The notes below the pieces were generated by a model. It was not told where the DNA came from. It did not search any database and was given only the letters and a program-made list of their open reading frames with translations. The translations under genes were made by a program, and so were the position numbers. This document shows, one piece after another, positions 9,621 to 18,580 of a stretch of DNA of 64,000 nucleotides (position 1 is the first letter of the stretch; each line of letters opens with the position of its first letter). Source of the DNA: Candidatus Excrementavichristensenella intestinipullorum. Its GTDB lineage: Bacteria > Bacillota > Clostridia > Christensenellales > Aristaeellaceae. The stretch is from the NCBI GenBank assembly GCA_018711685.1, contig DVHZ01000137.1:1-64000 (forward strand), read 5' to 3'.

Positions 9621-11984
9621 ATGAAAGGTTCCCGTATCTTTGCGGCCATGCTCGCTTTGATCATGGCCCTGTCCCTGTTCCCCGCTGCTTTAGCCAGCGC
9701 CCAGATGACGCCGGGCACCTACACCGCCTCGGCCATGGGCTTTGGCGGGCAGGTCACCGCCACCGTGACGGTGGACGGCACCGGCATCACCGCGGTGCAG
9801 ATCACCGGTGACGAGGAAACCCCCTCCATCGGCGGCGCGGCTCTGGAGCAGCTGGCGGCCAACGCCCTGGCCCAGGGCGCGGAAATGGACGGCGTAACCG
9901 GCGCCAGCATTACCTCCTCCGCCGCCCAGCTGGCCGTGGAGCAGGCGCTGAAGCAGGCCCAGGGCGAGCAGGCCGGCCAGGCCCAGATCAAAATGGCCCC
10001 CGGCACCTACACCGGCGAGGCCTGGGGCTTTAACAAAGTAGAAAAAATCAAAGCGACCGTAGAAGTTTCCGAAAACGAAATTCTGGACATCCAGGTAGAC
10101 ATGGACAACCTGTACGAATCCTCGGTGAAGCTGGAGAACGCGGCCCAGCTGATGGTGCCCCGCATCCTGGAGAGCCAGAGCCTGGCGGTGGACGCCATCA
10201 CCGGCGCCACCGGCTCCAGCGCCGGTATTCGCGGCGCCGTCACCCAGGCGGTGCAGCAGGCGCTGGCGGCGGGCGGCTGCGGCGAGAGCGCCATCATCAA
10301 CTTCCAGCAGCCCATCGTCAAGGAGGCCAAGAACGAGACGCTGAACTACGACGTGGTAGTGGTGGGCATGGGCGGCTCCGGCTCCTACGCCGCCCTGCGG
10401 GTGGCCCAGGAAATGCGGCTGAAGGACCCCGCCGCCGATGCCAGCGTGCTGGCCATCGACAAGGCGGGCAACTACGGCGGCACCACCATCTTCACCAGCG
10501 AGGCCATGGTGATCAACCCCAAGACCTTCCAGGAGGAGTACAACGACGGCCAGGATTACGTGGACGCCGACGCCCTCTATGAGGACTGGACCGCTTACAC
10601 CACCTCCAGCGACGGAGTGCAAATGGCCAAGCCCGAAATGATCTCCCTGATGATGACCGAGTCCGGCAACGCCATGGACTGGCTGCGCCACAACGGCTTT
10701 GACTTCAATACCCCCGCCGGCGGCCTCAGCGGCGGCAACACCGAAGAAACCAAGACCTTCCTGGTAAAATACCGCTTTGCCCCCACGCAAACCAATAACC
10801 GTATCTCCAAGGATACCTTCCAAAAGTGCTTCGATCACCTGTACAACAAGTTCACCGCCTACGGCGGCGACTACCTGCTGGAGACCGAGGGCCAGTCCCT
10901 GATCTATGACCCGGACACCAACCAGGTCACCGGCGTCATCGCCTACAACCCCGTCACCAACACCACCTACACCATCAACGCCAAGGCGGTCATCCTGGCC
11001 ACCGGCGGCTTTGCCGGCAGCGAGGAAATGAGCGTCAAGTACTTGAGCGACGAGTACTATCCCCTCAAGGGCAAGTGGAACGTGTGCGGCTCCTGGCAGA
11101 ACGACGGCAAGATGATTCAGGCCGCCATCGACATCGGCGCCGGCACCTTCAACATCGGCATGACCCCCGTGTGCCACCTGTTCGGGCCGGACGGCTTCCT
11201 GAACAACTACCCCAACGTGGAAATTCCCGGCCAGTTCACCACCAAGACCAACCTGCCCGCGGTGTGGAGCGAGGGCGACCTGCCCACCATGCTGTGCTTC
11301 TGGGAGAAGGTGTTCGCCGTCAATTCCGAGGGCGTGCGCTATCTGCCCGAGAATTCCCTGGCCACCTTTGACGCCTGGAAGGGCGGCCCCGACATCAGCG
11401 TCATCGTCACCGAAAAGCAGATCCAGGACATCGCCGTCAACGGCATCGACATCGACGACACCGCCCAGCACATCAAGAGCAACTTCGACAACCTGCTCTT
11501 CAAGGTACCCATCCCCCGGGGAACCAAGCTGCCCAACGCCATCCAGGTCATGGAAGACGGCGTGAAGGCCGGGTTCATCAGCAAGGCCGACACCATTGAG
11601 GAGCTGGCTGTGGAGCTGGGCCTGGATCCCGACACCCTGAAGGCGGAGATGGACAAGTACAACGAGGCCTGCGCCACCGGCGTGGACCCCCTGGGCAAGC
11701 CCGCCGAGTTCCTGGAGTCCATGGAAGAGGGGCCCTACTACGCCATCCATGCCGGTATGCACTGCTACGGCACCTGCGCCGGCCTGGACATCAACGAGAA
11801 CTTCCAGGTTCTCCAGGCTGACGGCGAAACCGCCATCGGCGGCCTGTACGCCGTGGGCGCCGACGGCCAGGGCGTGGTCTACTCCCCCGAGAAGGCCTAC
11901 GTCACCTATGGCGGCGCCGACAACGGCTGGGCCCTCATGTCCGGCTATGTGGCCGGCGGCAAGGTAGCCGAGTACCTGGGCTAA
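9621..11984 (+). CDS. Secreted FMN-binding, fumarate-reductase-like flavoprotein
   Basis: 787 residues. After a signal peptide (cut near ALA-SA) come two FMN_bind domains, roughly residues 28-115 and 125-220, each with the covalent flavinylation motif (DGVTGASITS and DAITGATGSS; final Ser/Thr carries FMN after ApbE action). From about residue 243 follows an FAD domain with DVVVVGMGGSGSY and the late GGLYAVGADGQG motif of the fumarate reductase/flavocytochrome c/urocanate reductase family. No CxxCH haem motif. These enzymes pass electrons from membrane carriers through FMN to FAD and reduce a small organic acceptor outside the cell. The second ATG (9621) is preferred over 9603 because AAAGGA lies 9 bases before it. 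By eye, the fumarate-binding His and Arg positions are replaced, so the acceptor is probably not fumarate. Confidence 0.87.
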   Translation: MKGSRIFAAMLALIMALSLFPAALASAQMTPGTYTASAMGFGGQVTATVTVDGTGITAVQITGDEETPSIGGAALEQLAANALAQGAEMDGVTGASITSSAAQLAVEQALKQAQGEQAGQAQIKMAPGTYTGEAWGFNKVEKIKATVEVSENEILDIQVDMDNLYESSVKLENAAQLMVPRILESQSLAVDAITGATGSSAGIRGAVTQAVQQALAAGGCGESAIINFQQPIVKEAKNETLNYDVVVVGMGGSGSYAALRVAQEMRLKDPAADASVLAIDKAGNYGGTTIFTSEAMVINPKTFQEEYNDGQDYVDADALYEDWTAYTTSSDGVQMAKPEMISLMMTESGNAMDWLRHNGFDFNTPAGGLSGGNTEETKTFLVKYRFAPTQTNNRISKDTFQKCFDHLYNKFTAYGGDYLLETEGQSLIYDPDTNQVTGVIAYNPVTNTTYTINAKAVILATGGFAGSEEMSVKYLSDEYYPLKGKWNVCGSWQNDGKMIQAAIDIGAGTFNIGMTPVCHLFGPDGFLNNYPNVEIPGQFTTKTNLPAVWSEGDLPTMLCFWEKVFAVNSEGVRYLPENSLATFDAWKGGPDISVIVTEKQIQDIAVNGIDIDDTAQHIKSNFDNLLFKVPIPRGTKLPNAIQVMEDGVKAGFISKADTIEELAVELGLDPDTLKAEMDKYNEACATGVDPLGKPAEFLESMEEGPYYAIHAGMHCYGTCAGLDINENFQVLQADGETAIGGLYAVGADGQGVVYSPEKAYVTYGGADNGWALMSGYVAGGKVAEYLG

Positions 11985-12006
11985 TCCCCCTTATCCCTGC
12001 GGCCTT

Positions 12007-12050
12007 CCGGCCCCCAGCGGAGATTTCCGCCGGGGGCCGGGCCCATTTTG
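12007..12050 (+). terminator. Terminator hairpin after the flavoprotein gene
   Basis: CCGGCCCCC (12007-12015) pairs with GGGGGCCGG (12032-12040), extended inwards by CGG/CCG, followed by GCCCATTTTG. Confidence 0.65.
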
Positions 12051-12525
12051 GGCAGTCATGGCCTTCCGCCGTGGAGCGTCAGGCTATACAGAGCCGTCAG
12101 GAAGAATGCGGGTTTCAACCGCCAGGGTTCTGCATATCCCCGCAGCGAAGGCCGGTGTGCAAACTGATTTGCCCCAGACCGCGCCCATCGTCATATCCGG
12201 TCCTCCCCGGCGGCGTTGGAATGCTATCATAAAAGTTGAGCTGTCAGCAAGCAGAACGGTACACGGCAGCGGAATGGCCCAGGCGCTGAAGCTTGCTCCA
12301 TCGCGCAAGGAGAAACTCTACCGCATGGATACCGCCGAACTCAGTGGGTGAAAACCGCCTTCTTCCGCAATGTTTACTGCGGCAGCCGGCGCCGGGTCAC
12401 CGCCGTCGCCGGCGGCTTTGCGTTGCCGATGTATCCAAGCAACCATTTGGAAAGTCCTCCCTTAAGTATTTCCTGTATTTCAAAACGCAGTTTTATGATA
12501 GCGCTCCTATCCGGCGCCCCTTGCA
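12051..12525. other. Non-coding gap
   Basis: No convincing gene, RNA or repeat seen between the converging flavoprotein and AraC genes. Confidence 0.5.
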
Positions 12526-13428
12526 TCACGGGCCGGCGGCCGAATCGGAGTCGTACCAGTATTGGCGGTAGGCGCCGGGGGTGATGCCCTCGTACCGCTT
12601 GAACAGAGTGATGAAGTGGCCGATGTTGTGAATGCCTACGTCCAGGGCAATTTGGCTGATGGGGTTAGCGGTGGTACGCAGCAGCTGCTTGGCCTTGGTC
12701 AGCCGCGTATAGATCAGGTATTCGTTGGGCGACAGGCCGATACAGCGCTTGAATAGCTTCTGCAGGTAGAATTTGTTGATGGACAGGGCGTGGGCCAGGC
12801 CGTCCAGGGTGATGCGCTGGGCGTAGTGCAGGTTGATGTAGCTGCGGGCGTCGATGACGTAACCCGGCAGGCGGTTGACTCCACTGGGGCTGCCCGCAAC
12901 GTGGATACAGTGGCTCATCAACTGGATGAGCATGGCCGATGCCTGCACGTCGTCCAGCAGCGTATTGCCCCCCTCCCGGTATAGGTTGAGCAGCGTCTCC
13001 AGCGTACTGCGTATGGCCATGTCCGAGCCGGGATGAATCACATTCTTGCCCTCGTTTTGGGCCAGGAACAGCCGGTAATAGGCCTCGCAGGGCGCGCCGG
13101 TAAAGTGGACCCACAGCACGTGCCAATGGTCCCGCCCCGGCGCGGTGCGGTAGTACTGGGGCTTCATGCAGTCGATCCAGAACAGCTGGCCCGGCCGGAT
13201 CCCATAGCGCTGTCCCTCGTAATCCAGCGTCCCCTCCCCGTTGAGGCACAGCTTGATGAGATAAGAAGGCAGGTTTTCCCGGTCGGTAAAGTAATCCGGC
13301 CCGCAGCGAAAATCCCCCAGTTCCTGGACATAGGCGATGGAGGCGCGGGCTGGCTGCGCCGCCGTCACCGTGAGCCACACCGATTCCCGGTCGATGTCCA
13401 AGTTAAAATGCAGCCTCACCTGGGGCAC
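12526..13428 (-). CDS. AraC family transcriptional regulator
   Basis: 300 residues. The N-terminal half is a cupin-like sensor domain (GQLFWIDCMKPQYYR and HWHVLWVHFTG fit the AraC ligand-binding family); the C-terminal 100 residues contain two helix-turn-helix motifs, ITLDGLAHALSINKFYLQKL and the AraC signature ISQIALDVGIHNIGHFITLF. GTG at 13428 is preferred as start because AAGGAGGGG lies 6 bases before it; an upstream ATG gives 22 more residues without ribosome site. Divergent from the ribose/rhamnose-type ABC operon, so it most likely controls that operon in response to its sugar. Confidence 0.9.
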   Translation of the reverse strand: MPQVRLHFNLDIDRESVWLTVTAAQPARASIAYVQELGDFRCGPDYFTDRENLPSYLIKLCLNGEGTLDYEGQRYGIRPGQLFWIDCMKPQYYRTAPGRDHWHVLWVHFTGAPCEAYYRLFLAQNEGKNVIHPGSDMAIRSTLETLLNLYREGGNTLLDDVQASAMLIQLMSHCIHVAGSPSGVNRLPGYVIDARSYINLHYAQRITLDGLAHALSINKFYLQKLFKRCIGLSPNEYLIYTRLTKAKQLLRTTANPISQIALDVGIHNIGHFITLFKRYEGITPGAYRQYWYDSDSAAGP

Positions 13429-13503
13429 GATAACCCCTCCTTCCCAAAGCCTTATCCCCAAGGAATAGGCCAATATCCCGTAATTATGCGCCAATGATGG
13501 GAA

Positions 13504-13533
13504 GTGACAAATTCGGATTTAACGATTTATACT
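13504..13533 (+). promoter_or_regulatory. Candidate promoter of the RbsA-type operon
   Basis: GTGACA (13504-13509), 18 bases, TATACT (13528-13533) in the AT-rich gap between the AraC gene and the transporter. Confidence 0.5.
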
Positions 13534-13541
13534 ATTATATA

Positions 13542-13554
13542 TTGAATTGTTCAA
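13542..13554. promoter_or_regulatory. Small palindrome, possible operator
   Basis: TTGAA-TTG-TTCAA is a perfect palindrome just downstream of the candidate promoter. AraC proteins often use direct repeats, so assignment is uncertain. Confidence 0.3.
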
Positions 13555-13695
13555 ACATTCAAGGGGCGTATCCCCTTGGATGGCATGGCGGCAGGGCGCC
13601 GGCGGCAAAAATTCCGTTAAAACCCTTCCGGCTAATTTCCGGAACTGCCCAACCCAAGGAACTGTCCCGGTAGATCCTGAGGCGGAGGTAATCGC

Positions 13696-15186
13696 ATGTC
13701 GGAGTACATTCTGGAACTGAATGACATCACCAAGATTTTTCCCGGCGTCAAAGCTCTGGACAGCGTGCGTTTTAACCTAAAGCGGGGCGAAATCCACGCG
13801 CTGGTAGGGGAAAACGGCGCGGGAAAATCCACCTTCATCAAGACGCTCACTGGGGTACACCAGCCCGACGGGGGTGAGATCATCCTGGAGGGCAAAAAAG
13901 TGGTCATGAGCGATCCCATCGTGGCCCAGAAGTACGGCATCGCGGCCATCTACCAGCACGCGGCCTCCTATCCCGACTTATCTGTGGCGGAAAACATTTT
14001 CATCGGCCACGAGTTCAAGTCGGGACCCTTTATCGACTGGGGCAAGGCCAACCGGGAGGCGAAGAAGCTGCTGGACGCGGTGGGCGCCGACTTTAGCCCC
14101 ACGGCCTCCGTCGGGTCCCTGTCGGTGGCCCAGCAGCAATTGGTGGAGATCGCCAAGGCGCTGTCCATGAACGCCAAGATTTTGATTATGGACGAGCCTA
14201 CCGCCGCCCTGTCCCGGCGGGAGAGCGAGGACCTGTATGCCATTTCCCGCAAGCTGCGGGACCAGGGTACCGCCATCATCCTCATCTCTCACCGCTTCGA
14301 GGACATATACGGCCTGGCCGACCGGGTCACCGTGTTCCGGGACGCCCAGTATATCGGCACCTGGGATATGCCGGTGGACGAACACGTGCTGGTGAACCAC
14401 ATGGTGGGCCGGGAGATCACCCAGCTGTTCCCGAAGAAGGCGGCCCAGGTGGGCGAAGAGCTGCTTCGGGTGGACAAATTGTGCCGCACGGGCTATTTCA
14501 AGGACGTGAGCTTAACCGTGCGGGCTGGGGAAATCGTGGGGCTTACGGGACTGGTGGGCGCGGGGCGCACCGAGGTGATGCAGGCGGTGTTCGGCGTCAC
14601 CAAGGCGGACTCGGGGGAGGTATACTTCCAGGGTAAGCGGGTCACCGGCTGTTCACCGGCTCAGGCCATGAAGATGGGCCTGGGGCTTTTGCCGGAGGAC
14701 CGGCAAAAGGAGGGCCTGCTGCTTCCCTGGTCCATCAACTACAACATCTCCCTGTCGGTGCTGGACCGGTGCCGGAAAGGCGTCTTTTTGCAGCGGCAGC
14801 GGGAATACGAAATTTCCCAGGACCTGAAAAAGCTGCTGGCCATCAAAGCGCCCGACACCGACACCCTCACCGGCGCCCTATCCGGTGGCAACCAGCAAAA
14901 GGTGGTGGTGGCCAAGCAATTGGCGGCGGGGCCCAAGCTGATCATCCTGGACGAGCCCACCAAGGGGGTGGACGTGGGCAGCAAGGCCCAGATCTACGAG
15001 ATCATGTCCGACCTGGCCTCCAAGGGCATGGGCATTTTGATGATTTCCTCGGAGATGCCGGAGGTCATCAATATGTCCGACCGGGTTTACGTGATGAGCG
15101 AGGGCAAGGTAACCGCCGAGTTCCAGGCCCAGGGCCTGACCCAGGACGTCATTTTAAAAGCCGCCATGCCCAAGAGCAAGGAATGA
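13696..15186 (+). CDS. Sugar ABC importer, double ATPase (RbsA/MglA-type)
   Basis: 496 residues containing two ATP-binding cassettes: first with Walker A GENGAGKST (about residue 38) and Walker B LIMDEPTAALS; second with signature LSGGNQQKVVVAKQL and Walker B LIILDEPTKGVDVGS near 420. The second cassette has the degenerate Walker A typical of this family (TGLVGAGRTEVM). It powers uptake through the two permeases downstream. GGCGGAGG precedes the ATG. First gene of a four-gene operon (ATPase, two permeases, binding protein). Confidence 0.95.
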   Translation: MSEYILELNDITKIFPGVKALDSVRFNLKRGEIHALVGENGAGKSTFIKTLTGVHQPDGGEIILEGKKVVMSDPIVAQKYGIAAIYQHAASYPDLSVAENIFIGHEFKSGPFIDWGKANREAKKLLDAVGADFSPTASVGSLSVAQQQLVEIAKALSMNAKILIMDEPTAALSRRESEDLYAISRKLRDQGTAIILISHRFEDIYGLADRVTVFRDAQYIGTWDMPVDEHVLVNHMVGREITQLFPKKAAQVGEELLRVDKLCRTGYFKDVSLTVRAGEIVGLTGLVGAGRTEVMQAVFGVTKADSGEVYFQGKRVTGCSPAQAMKMGLGLLPEDRQKEGLLLPWSINYNISLSVLDRCRKGVFLQRQREYEISQDLKKLLAIKAPDTDTLTGALSGGNQQKVVVAKQLAAGPKLIILDEPTKGVDVGSKAQIYEIMSDLASKGMGILMISSEMPEVINMSDRVYVMSEGKVTAEFQAQGLTQDVILKAAMPKSKE

Positions 15187-15204
15187 GGGAAGGGAGCGCA
15201 CACC

Positions 15205-16218
15205 ATGCAGACAAAAAAAGAGCGCAAGGCCTTGTACGCGCTGCTGATCGAGCATAGGGAAATTCCGTTGCTGGCGGTGCTGGCGCTGCTTTTGGTGGCC
15301 ATCAGCATCCGGGTGCCGGGCTACATTCCCAAATCCTATATGAACGTGCTGAAAAACGGTTCCATCAACATGGTGATGGCCTGCGGCATGTTGTGCGTGC
15401 TGCTGGTGGGCTCCATCGACATCTCCATCACCGCCATACTGGCCTTCGTGGGATGCGTGGCGGGCAAGCTGATGGGGCTGGGCATCGTCCAGGCCACCTG
15501 GCTGATGTTTGTGCTGGGCGTGGTCATCGGCGCGGCCATCGGCGCGGTGAACGGGGTGCTGGCCAGCTACGGCCGGGTCATCGCCATCATCGTCACCTTG
15601 GGTACCAGCTACATCGTGCGGGCGCTGATCCCCATGGAGTGGCTGATGGGCATGAATAAGATCAACCCCACCGACCTGACCAACGATTTCGCCTTTTTCC
15701 TCACGGGCAATCAGTTCCTGGGCCTTCCCCTGCTGGTGTGGATGGCTGTCGCGGTGACGGTGATTACCGGCGTGTTCCTCAAATACACCTGCACCGGCCG
15801 TAACCTGTACGCCGTGGGCTCCAACGCCGAGGCGGCCCAGATGCGGGGCGTGCCCATCAACCGGGTGAAGGTGCTGGCCCACGTGATCTGTGGCGCCACG
15901 GCGGGCCTAGCGGGCATCATGTGGCTGAGCTTTTACAACGCCGTGGAAAAGAGTACCGCCAACGGCAATGAAATGTTCACCATCGCGGCCTGCGTATTGG
16001 GGGGCGTCAGCGTCACCGGCGGCTACGGCAAAATCACCGGCGTGGTGATCGGCGCGGTGATGATCGCCCTCATCGACAACGCCATCCCCATGCTGGGCAT
16101 CGGCAATTCCATGATTACAGAGTTCGTGAAGGGCATATTGCTGCTGTTCGCCATCCTGCTCAACGTGATCCTGCAGCGCATGGCCAACCGGCGGGACCTG
16201 GCTAGGAGGAATATCTGA
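15205..16218 (+). CDS. Sugar ABC importer permease (RbsC-type)
   Basis: 337 residues with eight to ten membrane helices, the VGSIDISI and GRNLYAVGSNAEAAQMRGV motifs of the RbsC/branched-chain permease family. GAGGGAAGGGAG lies before the ATG. The stop overlaps the next permease start (TGATG). Forms the membrane pore together with it. Confidence 0.93.
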   Translation: MQTKKERKALYALLIEHREIPLLAVLALLLVAISIRVPGYIPKSYMNVLKNGSINMVMACGMLCVLLVGSIDISITAILAFVGCVAGKLMGLGIVQATWLMFVLGVVIGAAIGAVNGVLASYGRVIAIIVTLGTSYIVRALIPMEWLMGMNKINPTDLTNDFAFFLTGNQFLGLPLLVWMAVAVTVITGVFLKYTCTGRNLYAVGSNAEAAQMRGVPINRVKVLAHVICGATAGLAGIMWLSFYNAVEKSTANGNEMFTIAACVLGGVSVTGGYGKITGVVIGAVMIALIDNAIPMLGIGNSMITEFVKGILLLFAILLNVILQRMANRRDLARRNI

Positions 16219-17291
16219 TGAAAAAAGTGCTTTCCTTTTTCAAGAGCTGGGAGTTCTTCCTGATCTGCCTGCTGGCGGTGACCTGCGCCATTTTTGAACT
16301 GAAGGACCAGGCCAACCTGGCTGCGGGTCTGGCCAAAAAGGACGTGTTCAACTTCGTAAACATCGTCCGCTCCCTGCGGCCCTACCTGCTCTACGCCTTT
16401 ATGACCCTGGGCATGATGCTGATCCTGGCCTTGGGGGATATGGATATTTCCGTGGGCGCCATCGCCACCCTCAGCGTGGTGATGCTGGCCATTGTGTACC
16501 GCTTCTTTACCCAGAGCGGCATGAACAACATGCTGGCCTTCGTGCTCTCCATCCTGGCCTGCTTGGTCACCGGAGTGCTCTGCGGCGGCGTCAACGGCTT
16601 TCTGGTCACTCGGTTCAAGGAATTGTTCCCCATGATTATTACTCTGGCCACCCAGCTGTTCTTCCGGGGCTTTAGCTACCTGCTCATCGGCGGAGAAACC
16701 ATTACCTTTAAGGACGACACCTTCGCCCTGCTCAAGGAGCTGAACAGCTTGATCGACCTGGGCTGGGTGAAGCTGCCGGTAATGATTCCCATTTTCCTGG
16801 CCTTTGCCGCGGTGTTCTTCGTGTGGCTGCACCTGACTTCCGGCGGGCGCAAGGTCTTCGCCATCGGTACCAACCCCACCACCGCCCGGTATTCCGGCGT
16901 TCAGGTGGACCGGATTAAGATGATCTGCTACGTGATCGCCGGGCTGATGAGCGCGGTCACCGGTATCTTTTTCGTAGGCGCCACGTCCTCCTCGGTGAAG
17001 GCGGACATCATGGACGGCTACCATATGTACGCCATCGCGGCGGCCATCCTGGGCGGCTTCTCCACCGACGGCGGCAAGGGCAGCGTCATCGGCGCGGTGC
17101 TTTCCCTGTTCATCTTCGGCATTCTGAAGATCGGCCTGGGCACCTTGTTCGGCTTCCCGGATAGCTCGGTGAACCTGTCCGTGGGCGTGATCCTGATCCT
17201 ATCGGTGCTGATTCCCAACATCTCTCAGGACATCAAGAACGCCAACCGGGTGCGCAAGCAGCGGGCTCAAACCGCCATGCAAAAGGCGTAG
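16218..17291 (+). CDS. Sugar ABC importer permease, second subunit
   Basis: 357 residues, RbsC family with LALGDMDISVGA and the loop KVFAIGTNPTTARYSGVQVD. Two distinct permease genes rather than one homodimer are typical of rhamnose, autoinducer-2 and some ribose-type systems (RhaPQ, LsrCD). AGGAGGAAT precedes the ATG inside the upstream coding end. Followed by a hairpin and then the binding protein gene. Confidence 0.92.
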   Translation: MKKVLSFFKSWEFFLICLLAVTCAIFELKDQANLAAGLAKKDVFNFVNIVRSLRPYLLYAFMTLGMMLILALGDMDISVGAIATLSVVMLAIVYRFFTQSGMNNMLAFVLSILACLVTGVLCGGVNGFLVTRFKELFPMIITLATQLFFRGFSYLLIGGETITFKDDTFALLKELNSLIDLGWVKLPVMIPIFLAFAAVFFVWLHLTSGGRKVFAIGTNPTTARYSGVQVDRIKMICYVIAGLMSAVTGIFFVGATSSSVKADIMDGYHMYAIAAAILGGFSTDGGKGSVIGAVLSLFIFGILKIGLGTLFGFPDSSVNLSVGVILILSVLIPNISQDIKNANRVRKQRAQTAMQKA

Positions 17292-17300
17292 GCCGCCTTC

Positions 17301-17377
17301 CCTGCCCAGGGAATTCTCCCCGGGCAGGCCGGAGGAAACTCACTTCATCATGATTCCGGTTTTGCCTTCGGGCAAAA
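17301..17377 (+). promoter_or_regulatory. Two mRNA hairpins between permease and binding-protein genes
   Basis: CCTGCCC...GGGCAGG spans about 17301-17329. A second, TTTTGCC-TTCG-GGCAAAA (17360-17377), has the very stable UUCG loop and lies just before the ribosome site. Such hairpins usually protect the 3' message so that the binding protein is made in excess; also possible partial terminators. Confidence 0.6.
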
Positions 17378-17400
17378 AAATACAAGGAGGTTATTGGTCC

Positions 17401-18411
17401 ATGAAAAAAACCCTAGCTCTGGTCCTGGTGGCTCTGTTCCTGGTAGCCGGCGTAGCGATGGCGGAAGCCAAGCCGGGCGACGGCCTGTACATCGGCGTGG
17501 TGTATAAGCAGTCGGGCAACGCCTACTTCCAGGCTTCCGTGGAAGGCATCCAGAAGGCGGCCGACGAACTGGGCTTCACCTTTGAGCACGACGGACCCGA
17601 CGACGGCTCCAACGACGGCGCCATCCGCATCATCGAGAACTACATCACCAAGGGCGTGGACGCCCTGATCATCTCCGCCAACGATCCCGACGCCCTGGTG
17701 GACGTGTGCACCCAGGCCATGGAAGAGGGCATCAAGGTGATCTCCTACGACGCGGAAGTGTCCTATCCCGGCCGCGACCTGGATGTGCAGCCCTCCTCCG
17801 CCAAGAACATCGGCCTCACCCTGCTGGAGTCCATCGCCAAGTCGGTAGACTATGAAGGCCAGATCGCCATCGTATCCGCCATGGCTACCGCCCCCAACCA
17901 GAACCTGTGGATCTCCTTTATCGAGGAGGAGCTGGAGGCCAACGAGGCCTACGCCAACCTGGAGTACCTGGGCGTGGTGTACGGCGACGACGAGTACCAG
18001 AAGTCCTTTGACGAGACCCAGGCCCTGCTCAACCAGTATCCCGACCTGAAGGGCCTCATCGTGCCCACCACGGTAGGCGCTCCCGCCGTGGCCAAGTGCA
18101 TCCAGGACGCGGGCCGCGACGTGAAGGTGACCGGCCTGACCCTGGCCTCCGACATGAAAACCTTCATCGACGCGGGCATCTGCGACGAGACCTTCCTGTG
18201 GAACCCCATTGACCTGGGCTACGTGGCCTCCTACGCCGCCGTGTCCCTGATCAACGGCGACATCACCGGCGCGGTGGGCGACGCCGTCAACGCGGGCGAC
18301 TACGCCCTCACCGTGGAAGCCAAGGACGATTCCGGCGCCACCATCCTGTACCTGAACAAGCTGAACGTGTTCAACACCGACACCGTGAACGACTGGGTGG
18401 ACATCCTGTAA
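17401..18411 (+). CDS. Periplasmic-binding-type sugar receptor (RhaS/LsrB/RbsB-like)
   Basis: 336 residues: signal peptide (LALVLVALFLVAGVAMA), then a type I periplasmic-binding fold (IGVVYKQSGNAYFQASVEGI, NYITKGVDALIISANDPDAL, LKGLIVPTTVGAPAVAKCIQ). The pattern is closest to rhamnose/autoinducer-2 binding proteins by eye, matching the two-permease layout. No lipobox; either secreted and retained or with an uncleaved anchor. ATG at 17401 chosen for AAGGAGG 9 bases upstream. Last gene of the operon, with a strong terminator after it. Confidence 0.9.
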   Translation: MKKTLALVLVALFLVAGVAMAEAKPGDGLYIGVVYKQSGNAYFQASVEGIQKAADELGFTFEHDGPDDGSNDGAIRIIENYITKGVDALIISANDPDALVDVCTQAMEEGIKVISYDAEVSYPGRDLDVQPSSAKNIGLTLLESIAKSVDYEGQIAIVSAMATAPNQNLWISFIEEELEANEAYANLEYLGVVYGDDEYQKSFDETQALLNQYPDLKGLIVPTTVGAPAVAKCIQDAGRDVKVTGLTLASDMKTFIDAGICDETFLWNPIDLGYVASYAAVSLINGDITGAVGDAVNAGDYALTVEAKDDSGATILYLNKLNVFNTDTVNDWVDIL

Positions 18412-18431
18412 TCCCATTCCAGCCCCATTTC

Positions 18432-18465
18432 GCGCCCCCGGTATAGGTCCGGGGGCGCTCTTCGT
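18432..18465 (+). terminator. Intrinsic terminator of the RbsA-type operon
   Basis: Perfect 10-bp stem GCGCCCCCGG (18432-18441)/CCGGGGGCGC (18449-18458), then TCTTCGTT. Confidence 0.8.
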
Positions 18466-18510
18466 TCCCTCGACCGACGGAACTTCCGACGTTTTATACC
18501 CAGAACACCG

Positions 18511-18555
18511 AAAAACCGCCTGCGCCCCCAGCCCTTTGTACCGGGAGCACAGGCG
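18511..18555 (-). terminator. Terminator of the cutC operon
   Basis: On the minus strand CGCCTGTGC (18555-18547) pairs with GCGCAGGCG (18525-18517) and is followed by GTTTTTCGG. Confidence 0.75.
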
Positions 18556-18580
18556 AAACGTGCCAGAGATGGGGGCCGTG

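Noticed and set aside
9690..11762. 690-codon open frame on the minus strand
   Set aside because: Antisense shadow of the flavoprotein gene, low-complexity Gly/His/Val composition and no ribosome site.
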